In this document: one piece after another, positions 53,101 through 63,051 of the stretch
Numbering within the stretch: position 1 is the first letter of the stretch
Layout of the letters: every line of letters starts with the position of its first letter
From: Vandiemenella viatica
Lineage: Eukaryota; Arthropoda; Insecta; Orthoptera; Morabidae
Reading direction: 5' to 3'
Assembly: GCA_031002005.1 (NCBI GenBank)
Contig: CM061921.1
Coordinates: 126,076,597-126,140,596 of the forward strand
Length of the DNA: 64,000 nucleotides
Made by a program: the position numbers and the translations under genes
The notes under the pieces: generated by a model
What the model saw: only the letters and a program-made list of their open reading frames with translations
The model's database searches: none
What the model was told of the DNA's origin: nothing

Positions 53101-53311
53101 TTAATGAATGGGATGATTGACATATCCCCCTGTCATTCAACCTGTATGTAATAAGGTTGCAAATGATTTTGTACAACATAACATAGTTTTGACTACTACT
53201 GACCTAGTGTCTGCTGGTATTACTCCCATACCACACTTAGAGGATAATTACACGATTTTTAGTAACAGTAATAAATTCACATCGGTGGATGCTAATTTTT
53301 TTAAATTTTTA

Positions 53312-56290
53312 ATTGCAATGGAGCACACGCTCCGGTGGCAATTTCCCTACACACCCATTTTCCCCCTATCCTGCACCCACCTACATTTGCCGGCTACAAA
53401 TTTTAACTTTACATTCTTATAAAGTTTTCGGAAAGTTATTCATCATTTCCCTTGGTAACTCATTCCAATCCCTGACACCCTTACCTAAAAAAGAAAATCT
53501 TCCCACACACTTGTGCCTGAAATCGAGTACCAGCTTGTGGTAATGGTCATCTTTTCCCTTCCATGAACTACTTTTCATACCTACTGCAATATCTTTCCAT
53601 GCTTCATCGCCAGTACACACCCTGTACACTCCCATGAACCTCCTCATCCTCCTCCTGTCTTGCAATGAATCCCATTCCAGATCCTTTATAATATCTGTCA
53701 CTGATTGCATTCTGCGATAATTTCCAGAAACAAACCTAGCAGCACTTTTTTGCACCCTCTCCAACTCCTGTATTTGATACGTAAAATGAGGGTCCCATAC
53801 TACACTACCATATTCGAGCAATGGTATGACAAAAGTTTTGTAACTGAATTCCTTTACTTCTCTCATGCATCCCCTCATCACTCTCTCCAACAAGTGCAGA
53901 ATTTTGAAATTTTTTCCTACCACCTGTCCAATGTGTCCTGCCCAGTTAAGCTTGTTATCAAATGTAATGCCAAGATATTTACATTTCAAGTCTTCAGCAA
54001 GCAAATTCTTTCCCCACCTTATTATATTCATAATTAATTTTTTGTTTTTATTTGTGTATCTAATTAGGGGACTCTTCTTTGCATTTATCTTCATCCCATG
54101 TTTACCAACCCAACTAGATATCCTGTCCAGATCACCCTGCAACTGTTTATAGTCCTATATCGTATAGATCCTTTTGTACAGCATTATGTAATCTGCAAAC
54201 AATCTAATTTCCGATAGTAAACAATCAACACAATTATTCATTATAATAATGAATAGCAATGGTCCCAATACACTACCCTGCAGCACTCCCATTTTTACTT
54301 CCACTTCCTTTGATACCGCATTTCCTATCCTAACTTTCTGTTTTCTACCTTTTAAAAATTCCTCTATGCAGCAAATCACATTCTCATCCACTCCAATAGT
54401 TTTTATCTTATTTACTACCATTTATGGCTCACTCTGTCAAATGCCTTTGAAACATCTAGTGCTACACTATCAATTTAGTCTCCCTTGTCCATTTCATCTG
54501 AAATATCTTGCATATATCCCACCAACTGAGATTCACATGAATATCCTTGCCTGAACCCATGTTGCCTACTTGAAAACCACTTAAGTTCCTCACATACATT
54601 TGTGATGTGGCTGCATATCAATCTTTCCATTAAGTCAAACTGAAGTCAAACTGATTGGCCTGAAATTTTTGACTCTATTTCTCACTCTTCCTTTATGTAC
54701 CGGTACTACTATCACACTTTCCCAGTCCTGCAGTAAGTAGCAAGTATCCAGACTTAATTTAAATAATATTTCAAGGTAAGGTACAATGTCTCATCTGGCT
54801 ATCTTTAAGATATCTGTACCTAGTAATATTATCTACACCAGCCCCTTTATGTTTTTTCAGCTTGCTTATTTCCTTCATGATTTCCTCAGGATGAATTTCA
54901 AAATTTTAGTATCTTTATTTCTGATCGTATTGTTAAGCTCGTTCTCTGAAATAGACCTTCCCGTTTCTGATTCATTTTCCCTAATGCTCTCACTAAACCA
55001 GTTACTTAAAATCTCTGCCTTCTTCAAATCCTCAGTAACTACATCTCCATCCTTATCTATTAGCATCTCTACACCCTCCCTTCCCCTTAGTTTCCTGATA
55101 TAGCCATAGAAATTTCTAGATGCATCAGTCAGTGGTCTTCCTACACTGACAATACTCTTCATAAACCCATCTTTAGCCACATTCTTTGCTGTTATTAAGT
55201 CCTTGTTTAGTTGTTTCAAATTTTCCCTACTACCCTGCTGTCTCATAACTCTGTTATGTTCTCTTCATACCAACCTCTTTAACCTCCTCACTTCCCTATT
55301 ATAGTATACAGGTTCTCCACTTATCTTTATATTCTGTTTTGGAATGAATTTTTCTTCCCCATTTCTTATTATCTCCTTGAACTCTTCCCACCTTGACTCT
55401 ACTGTACTTGTGCCTTCCTTCCATTTGCTGAATCGTTCTCTGAAATATCTTTTAAAATTTGAAATCTGTGCCTTTTTATAATTTTACCAATTTTCCCCTT
55501 CAATTTTGGCTGCTGGTTCACTGAATCCTCTAATATCCATCAGAACTGCTTCATGATTACTTATTCCTTCCGTTACTTGATACCCCACAATGTTATCATC
55601 GGGCTTTATTAGGAATATATCCAAAATATTTTGTCCCCTAGTGTTTTGCTCTACCACTTGTGTAAATCTTCCTTCCCTTATTAAGATATTTGCAAATCTT
55701 TGTTCCCGTGTGCTATTAATCTTATTTCCTTCCCAGTTTACACCTGGTAAATTTAAATCCCCAACAATAATGATCATTCTATTCTCACCTCTGAAATCTG
55801 AGTATGAATTTAATTTCTCCCCAAGAGCCTCATCTTCATCTGTCATTCTTCCATTGTGGTAAGCAGCCAATACTCTGATTTTTTTCTTTTTTATTACCCC
55901 AGAAATCTACCCCAAGTAACTCATGGTCTTGATCTATGAACGCCAGTGAACTGTGATGGTTTTTGCAACTAGTATGAAGACTCCTCCACCAATTGCTCCT
56001 CTATCTCTGCGGTACACTCTGTAATCATCAGGAAAAACCTCACTGTCTAGTACGTCTTCCTTTAACCAACTCTCTACCCCAATTATTACTTGTGGTTCGT
56101 GTATCTCAATTAAGTTTGCAAATTCGATTACTTTGTTCATTACACTTATACAGTTTACCATTAACACCCTTATTACCAGCTTTATATTTTCAGCATTTAT
56201 CTCCTCTTTTCCAGTTTTACCCCATCCAGTTATTGATTCAGCAACTTCATCTATTTCTTTAACATCTATGATCTTTCTCATCGTGGATCT
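53312..56290 (-). pseudogene. LINE-C ORF2 (endonuclease, reverse transcriptase) with 3' UTR
   Basis: Minus-strand reading starts with RVLMVNCISVMNKVIEFANL, IIGVESWLKEDVLDSEVFPD and AIGGGVFILVAKTI. It continues MIIIVGDLNLPGVNWEGNKI, ILDIFLIKPDD and GISNHEAVLMDI, a complete APE-type endonuclease in several frames (56281-55484). The linker GYIRKLRGREGVEMLIDKDG is at about 55100. RT blocks follow: [64 protein letters not shown] (FADD changed to FADY). A 241-codon frame (54142-53417) follows, with GRFSFLGKGVRDWNELPREM at its end. The 3' UTR ends GCTCCATTGCAATT at about 53312. Two or more frameshifts and stops make it inactive. Confidence 0.85.
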
Positions 56291-56405
56291 GCAATCAGTA
56301 TCACTTTGATCATCTATTTCCGTCCCTTCACCAGCAGCCCCTAACCTAAAAAAGGCACAGTCCTGACCCCATCATCACTGGAAATGGGCTCCCTTACTGC
56401 TTTAG

Positions 56406-57494
56406 CTAACAATTCAGAAAGTACTCTCCCTTCCCCCTTCTATTTAGGTGTAGCCCATGCCTAGTGAAACCCCACCTACCAATGGTGTTTACAGACACAA
56501 TCCCAAACACAGAACTAATGCCTTTTGCAAGTAGCACTTCCGTTTCCACATTTACACGCCTAACAGCATTGCTCAATTGTGGCCGGTCATGGCAACTTAT
56601 GACCTGCATGACCTCCACCCTGCTATGCTGTGCCTCCTTCACCACCTTCCTCAGGCCACTCTCTACACTATAACTCGCGTTTCTATCAATATTATTCCCC
56701 GCCTCTCCCACTATCACTACTCTGTCGTCCTTAGTGAAACTCCTACAAAGTGAACCTATATCCTCTATTACCTGACCTAATGTTGCACTAGGTTTGAAAA
56801 AACTTGTGACCTGGTAACCTATACCTAACTGATCCTGCAGAAGAGGGCCTACACCTCTCCCATGCCTACTACCTAGCATCAGAACCCTTTTCTTCCTATT
56901 CTTCCCTTGCAAGCCCTTATTCCTAAAGGACTGCTGCATCTTACCTACTCCTACATCTACCTGAGGCTCTTCTCCTCCTGACTCTGGCAGCAGGTAAAGC
57001 CTATTTTTCCTCACATTTACTGTAGTGTCTGGCTTCTTCATCCTGTTAACTATATTTGTCCCAGGACCTGTTACCAGCTCCCACCCATACTTTTCAACTT
57101 CCTCCAGCCCACTATCTCTACTTTCAACCTCTACAGCATGAGCCTTGACAAGCTCAGCCTCCACAAGCTGTGCCTGCACAGTCTGACACTCCACAAGCTG
57201 AGACCGCACAGGATGAACCTCAACAGGTGGAGCCACCACAGGCCACGCCTCAAGTGGCTGAGCCTCAACAGCACGAGCCTCAAGAACCCTGATCCTTTAG
57301 CGCAACTGCCAGATCGTTTCACCCATCTCCCTCATCCTATCATACCTAAGACAAAGTCAACAAAACCATGGGAGAGCCCCTTTTATTTCCCTCATATCCT
57401 CTTCTGCACATGCCCAGTGAAACCACTTCTTACACCAACTACAACCCATCCCCTTCGCAAAGTACCTACGGCAGGCACCACAGTTTACAGTCAT
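56406..57494 (-). pseudogene. LINE-C ORF1: PHD-like finger, pentapeptide-repeat linker, SGNH esterase
   Basis: From an ATG at 57494 a single frame of 363 codons runs to 56406, broken only by TGA at 57359-57357 and TAA at 57299-57297. It begins MTVNCGACRRYFAKGM, then CSWCKKWFHWACAEEDM and PWFC-stop-LC, a PHD-like finger whose last cysteine pair straddles the TGA. Eleven five-residue units rich in V-E-A/V follow (57284-57120). The esterase domain has RVLMLGSRHGRGVGP with the putative nucleophile, TSFFKPSATLGQVIEDI, VVIVGEAGNNIDRN, VISCHDRPQL and RHGLHLNRRGKGEY with the putative catalytic histidine. This is the ORF1 layout of CR1-like LINEs. With ORF2 downstream the element is about 4.2 kb and close to full length. 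Confidence 0.85.
57120..57284 (-). repeat. 15-bp coding minisatellite, eleven pentapeptide units in ORF1
   Basis: The units read LEARA, VEAQP, LEAWP, VVAPP, VEVHP, VRSQL, VECQT, VQAQL, VEAEL, VKAHA, VEVES. Each is 15 nt, in frame, and lies between the finger and the esterase domain. Confidence 0.9.
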
Positions 57495-57539
57495 GATTTT
57501 CCCAAATACTTCAAATGCCTTCTAAACAAACCATAAATT

Positions 57540-58530
57540 TATTTGATAAAGTAGTCTAATAAAGTTTACATTATATGTTTAATGTTTTTTTATTAAATAT
57601 GATAGGCGCTATACTCGACTAACTGTTGAAATTTTTATATACATATATATATATTAAATTGAAGCTTTATAAATAATAATTCGTAACAAAACTCCTTAAG
57701 AACTAATGAACTTAAACTTATGAATTTCAAAACTAACGTATGATGAAGAGCTGATACTATTTAGTGCTAAACTGGATAACATCTAATTAGTTACTTATGA
57801 AAGTTTTTATTTTAATAAAAGAAAGCTAGGAAGTTTCTATTTTAGTGTATTTGATGGCAATTAAACACAATTATATTTCAGCCAAACTGGTTAATTGCTA
57901 GAACGTACATTTTTGTTTTGTAAACTCGATTGCGATATCGATAGTGGAACTTAAAATATCGATATTGTATTAACCTAATGTAAACAACTGGATGCTATAT
58001 ATGAATACTTATGTTTCTTATTTATAATTTCTAGTTGTTTTATTACTATTACAGAACTAATTAAATAACAAACTGTGTTATTTTAAACCGAATAGAATCT
58101 TAATATAGAAAGATACAAAAACCTTAACAATCGAATTTCGAACTAGTGATTTGAATTTTTATGTATGTATATAAGAAACTGAATACTGTAAAATAACTTA
58201 AATCACTATGTTTACCTATGCTATAGTATTAAAATTAATCTGACTATCAAGCTTATGCTAAATTTAATTCACTGAAGCATGCAATAATTAGCAAAGAGAC
58301 CTTAGCAACATTGATACGAACTTTAAAACTGTTATTTATGGAGTAATCTTAGATAATTATTCTTGCTAGCAATAATCATAAGAGTTTAGATTTAGATTTA
58401 ATGTTTTTAAAGTAATTAAGTCTACAAACACATAGCTGATGATGCAAAATCGCTGTTTTGTGAGCAGCTGTCAACACACACAGTCAAACAATAGCACAAC
58501 CAGAGACAAACATACTTTTGAAATCGAAGA
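57540..58530. other. AT-rich stretch, no gene recognised
   Basis: Unusually AT-rich, with a short TA-rich run at about 57637-57655. If LINE-C on the minus strand has a 5' UTR it should begin here, but the 110-bp monomers seen elsewhere are not present. Confidence 0.45.
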
Positions 58531-58539
58531 CTTCCATGG

Positions 58540-58990
58540 TGAGAATTGTTGATTCTTTGCTGGCCAGGTGTGATCACATCATATTTCTTGTAGCCAACAT
58601 TTAGACCCTCTTTCTGCGGTGTTCTGTCAGGGCAGAACTGCGTTTTCGAGCAGTGTGTGGTGTTGATTTATAGCGGAGGCACTTGCCCACCTACAAGGTT
58701 CAATTTGCATGGCCAATCAGAAGGTCCAAACCATCATTTGTTTAATTGGACTGGAAGGGAGCTGCGTGGTCTGGTGGGAGGTGACACCTGACCTGCTCTG
58801 TCCGCACTAGCTAGAGCCAGGCATCGTGTAATTTAAGCACGTTGTCTTTGGTTATATTATTTGGGTGTTTGGCAATTTCCAATGTCTCCGTAATGTCTCC
58901 GTCAACTTTTGTAAATAGTTTCCCAGTCCTGCCTGTAATGCCACTTATGTAGGGTAAAACAATTACTTTGCTTTCCTGAGAGGTGATAGA
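58540..58990 (-). mobile_element. Penelope-like element C-terminus lacking its GIY-YIG core
   Basis: An open minus-strand frame reads QESKVIVLPYISGITGRTGK, LFTKVDGDITETLEIAKHPN, NITKDNVLKLHDAWL and stop (tag). The first part is the Penelope segment just before the GIY-YIG nuclease. The last part (EIxKHPNN, then LxxAW) is the protein's C-terminus after the nuclease. The nuclease itself, normally about 80 residues between them, is missing. Downstream (58540-58810) is GC-balanced 3' sequence with a TATAAA-like GCTATAAATC at about 58660-58672 on the minus strand. Confidence 0.65.
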
Positions 58991-59094
58991 TAGATAGATA
59001 TATTCACTTTGATTCCATATGAGAATAATCTCGGGGATATGGAACAGTACTTCACCTGTTTCCTTTCGGAGTACAAATAGTAAAAAATTCTAAT

Positions 59095-61012
59095 TTAGAC
59101 TCTACAGATACAGATATTACACCGCTAAGGATAATGGTCCTTAATTGTCGGAGTATTAGAGGGAAGGTGGCCGATTTCCACGCTGCAGTTGCGACTAACA
59201 ATGTTGATATAATACTAGGAACCAAGAGCTGGTTGACACCACAGGTAGAATCTAGCGAAGTATTTGCTCCTCAATTCAATGTTTTTCAGAAAGACAGAAC
59301 TACCTCAACGGGCGGAGGTGTGTTCATGGCCCTTAATAAAACCATCAATTGCTCCGTAGTAAATGTAACGGAAAATTGTTGCGAGTAAATATGGGTGAAG
59401 GTAAAAATTGGCAGAAGTTTAAAGTTCATAATAGGATCATTTTGCCGACCTCCGGACTCTGGATTAGATAACGCGGAGTATTTTAGACAGTCACTTAATA
59501 GTATTTCTCAGAAATTTCAGGGACATACATTGGTCATGGGAGGTGATTTTAATTTATCCTATGTTAACTGGGACACATTTATGTTCAGGTCAGGCGGAAG
59601 AGATAGGTTAATAACCGAAACGTTCCTAGAATCATTCGCCGAAAATTCTCTTGAACAGATGGTCGAAGAGCCAACGCGGAGCATCATAGATTCCTCGTCC
59701 ATTTTGGATCTCTTTCTTACTAACAATCCGGATATTGTAGAGAAACTTTGTATAGAAGAAGGTATAATTGATCACAAGGCAATTGTGGTAACTTTAAAAT
59801 CTAGGCCGAATTTGAAGCATGATAAAGACAAACTCGTATATCGTTTCGATAAGGCAAATGATGCGTTGATGATCGATCATTTGGCGAAAATTTTTGAAAT
59901 GTACACGCTTAATACAAATGTTGAGGAACTTTGGTTTAATTTAAAAGAAATAATATGGACTGGCTTAAATCAATTTGTTCCCAAGAAGTTTATTAAGGTT
60001 AGTAAGAACTTCCCGTGGTTCAATAGGGAAGTGAAACGTTTGCTCAGGAGGCAAAGGCGTTTACATGCCATGGTAAAGAAATTGGATTACTCATCTGATC
60101 GTGCTAAATTAGTCCACTTGCGAGCAGACGTGCATAAGGCAATGCGTGATGCGTTTACAGAATTCCATGCCAGAAATTTATCCGGAGATCTGATTACTAA
60201 TCCAAAAAAATTCTGGTCATATGTCAAATTAATAAGAGGCCCTCATAAGGTCATGCCGTTGTTGATTAATGAAAATGGGGAATTATCAGAAACTAGTGTC
60301 AAGAAAGCAGAAATTTTGATTAATGTATTTAAAAAAGCTTTCACGTCAGAAAACTCGGAGGAGATTCCAATATTTAACAATCAAACCAACAAAATTATGA
60401 ATGATCTCGTTCTTGATGTCGAGGGAATAACTAAACTGTTTATGAATGTAAATCCCAATAAGGCTTCCCGACTAGACGGTATTCCTACAAGATTCTACTC
60501 TAGGTACGCAAAGGAAATTGCGCCGTATTTGATGAAATTATATACCGCCTCTTTGGATCAAGGAAAAATACCAGCCGAATGGAAGACCGCCATCGTAAGT
60601 CCAGTGTTCAAAAGTGGGAATGTTAATGATCCGTAAATTATAGGCCAATCTCGTTAACCTCAATATTTTGCAGGATTTTAGAACACATCATCTATTCAAA
60701 TGTTTTTGGATGAAAATGAGCTTTTAAACCCATATTAACATGGATTCAGAAAAGGCCGATGCTGCAAAACACAACTTGCCCTCTTAATTCACGACTTGAG
60801 CCGTATTATAGATGAGCAATCCCAGGTTGATTTAGTTTTGTTAGACTTCAAAAAAGCTTTCGACACTGTGCCACACATTATGTTACTTAGGAAACTTCGC
60901 GGTTACGGTATATCTAGACAAATATGCGATTAGGTTGCAGACTTTTTGAAGGACAGAACACAGTGTGTAGTTCTTGATGGTGAGCGTTCATCACTTACTG
61001 GGCACCTGTGGA
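59095..61012 (+). mobile_element. LINE-C-type ORF2, relatively well preserved, 3'-truncated
   Basis: The endonuclease begins RIMVLNCRSIRGKVADFHAA (59130) and continues VDIILGTKSWLTPQVESSEV and TGGGVFMALNKTI. A TAA interrupts at 59386-59388, and from 59395 a 413-codon frame reads through FIIGSFCRPPDSGLDNAEYF, MGGDFNLSYVNWDTF, SSSILDLFLTNNP, GIIDHKAIVV, WFNREVKRLLRRQRRL, FWSYVKLIRGPHKVM and EWKTAIVSPVFKSGNVNDP. A one-base deletion near 60634 shifts the frame. NYRPISLTSIFCRILEHIIY, FRKGRCCKTQLALLIHDLSR and VDLVLLDFKKAFDTVPHIML follow. The copy stops near 61012, before the FADD block. The element is 3'-truncated, which is unusual for LINEs, so a later deletion or insertion is likely. Confidence 0.85.
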
Positions 61013-61029
61013 CCTATTTATTCTAAAAT

Positions 61030-62310
61030 CCTTGTTACTTTCCTAGAAGTGGGTTTTTTCCTCTCTAATGTTCATCTCTGCTCATCTGATCATACAAAAG
61101 TCTTCCTCCTCTACAGCCCTATCACTTTTGGGAGTCGTATATGATCTAACCACCAAACCATCACACTTTTTACAATAACTTCACTCTAGCTCTAACATCA
61201 TGCCCACTATTCACAAAAGTTATGCCAAAAACAACTTTCCTGTGCCACATCACATTCCACTCAGCCTATTGACCACCCTAGACCTTCAAAATCAACTGCA
61301 GTCCAGTGCTGGTTACTCAGTAGTTACAAGGCCTGGAATATATTAACTGATTTATCTAACAAGATTATGACTTCTTTCGAGCTTACTTGAAAATGAGATT
61401 CCTCTCCACAAAAGTCTTCCCTGTCCCTCCAAGAACATGCATCAGTGGATTTTCTAACCTCGACAAATTCCTAGTCCACAAACATTGTCTTCTCCATCTT
61501 CCTAGATAACCATAAGGATCTTTTCCATGCAATAGACCCAGCTGCAAAATGTACAATATACACTATGTCTCCACTAGTTCACCAACCCAGTAACTGGGGA
61601 AGACGTTTCCATCATAGGACATGCCACCTATAATACCTCCCATGTAATATACCAACTGAGCTGCAACCATTGTTTGGAATCTCACACAGGCCTGAACATG
61701 AACCACCTAGTATATTTTCATGCCACCACAAATGAGAACAACAATTTTAATTCTTGTTTCATTGTCCATACTATAAGAGACCCCCCCCCCCCTCCAAAGA
61801 AAAGTTTCTCTGAACTCAAAAGGTGGGAACTTGTTTACAAACTGTTTACGTGTAATAATTGGGTCTTAACTTATTATAATGAACCTCAATCACCCTTTTC
61901 CTCCATAACCCCACTATTACCTCATCTTCCTAAAATGAACCATCACCCATCAGATACATTTTTAAAACTAATATAATGCAGCACCATACAAGTATAAACT
62001 AATATGACAGAATTTGTATTCTTTTTATCCAAGTTACTATACAGTCTACCTTATTAATGTGTGCAAAAACTTTTGATACAATATTTGCTGCCATTTCTAT
62101 CCACAACCTACTGACGTTTTTCAACAATTTTGTTTCCAGTTTTACAATGCTGGGGTTTATAGTTTTCAATCCCTACTCCACACTTCCTACTAGGTCAGAT
62201 TCCCCCATTTCATGAGTCATCAACAAGGTGAGCTGCAAGTTAGCTGCCAACCATGTTGCAGCAGCTTTCACTGTTAAGGAAGGGATGTAAGTCCAGTAAT
62301 TTTAATGTTC
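61030..62310 (+). mobile_element. Penelope-like element fragment with decayed flanks
   Basis: The clearest part is at 61590-61720: ITGEDVSIIGHATYNTSHVI, then YQLSCNHCLESHTGLNMNH, parallel to the pre-nuclease and GIY-YIG start in the copies at 14400-14600 and 43100-43190. Upstream, FLAPSKN-type and LDLQNQLQ fragments are too decayed to place. From 61760 to 62310 I see no motif, only a C run at 61782-61792. Confidence 0.55.
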
Positions 62311-62324
62311 AAAGTATATAATAT

Positions 62325-62400
62325 ATAATTGATAAAATTGCGATCTGGTGGCAATCTCCCTACACACATATATGTGTCTATCTGTATTTGAATACTACTC
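62325..62400 (-). mobile_element. LINE-C 3' terminal fragment
   Basis: The minus strand reads TGTGTAGGGAGATTGCCACC, then AGATCGCAATTTTATCAATT, matching the 3' end signature at 230-290. Confidence 0.6.
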
Positions 62401-62857
62401 CAGTTTCGGACTTAGGTAAGTGATTGTTATATATATATATATATAAGCTTTAAGGCAAAAACGCTTACAACAGACGGAAGTATCTGGGCTGCAGCATTAA
62501 CAAAAATAAGGTAAGCACTTGCAACACAATATTTCAGTAGTCATTATTAGTCTTGCTATTCCTCTGATCTCATTCGGAAACAAATATATCATGCTATGAC
62601 CACTTTTCAAACAAGTGCCCCAACCCTGCTGCTCTGAAAACCAACCACATCCAAATCTCTCCTAGTCTCTAGTGTATTAATTTGGTACTTTGTCAAAGTA
62701 GTGCTTCCCCACAAAATACTGCCCATTGTAACCCACACATTTCAGCTAGCCACCAAAACTCAAGGACATCTTGGTCCACGAATAATCACTTTGTGATTTT
62801 CGCAAACTGCCAAAAACATCAGAAACAATTGACTCTGCTGAAAACTTACACTGTATG

Positions 62858-63050
62858 TGTAAGCTTCCACAGCCATAGTAGCAGTAGCCGACTTTTGTGT
62901 GTGATTTGAATAGTGCTAGTTTTTGTCATTATCTTTGAATATTTCCTGTTTAGGTAGTGATCCAGTCAGTTGAGCTTTAGCAGCCATAGCAGCAGTCGCT
63001 GATTTTTGTGTTTAATTTCTTTGTGGGCCCGTTTTTGGTTGTTTCAGGGA
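62858..63050 (+). promoter_or_regulatory. LINE-C 5' UTR, 1.6 copies of the 110-bp monomer
   Basis: AGCTT anchors at 62862 and 62973 give a 111-bp period, with the same internal blocks as the array at 3534-3930 (CAGTAGCCGACTTTTGTGTG, GATTTGAATAGTGC, TTTCCTGTTTAGGTAGTGAT). It stands directly before the ORF1 start at 63052, so a promoter role is inferred from position and repetition only. Confidence 0.7.
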
Positions 63051-63051
63051 C

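Noticed and set aside
53705..57536. Plus-strand open frames rich in proline, serine and leucine
   Set aside because: They are antisense shadows of the minus-strand LINE-C ORFs.
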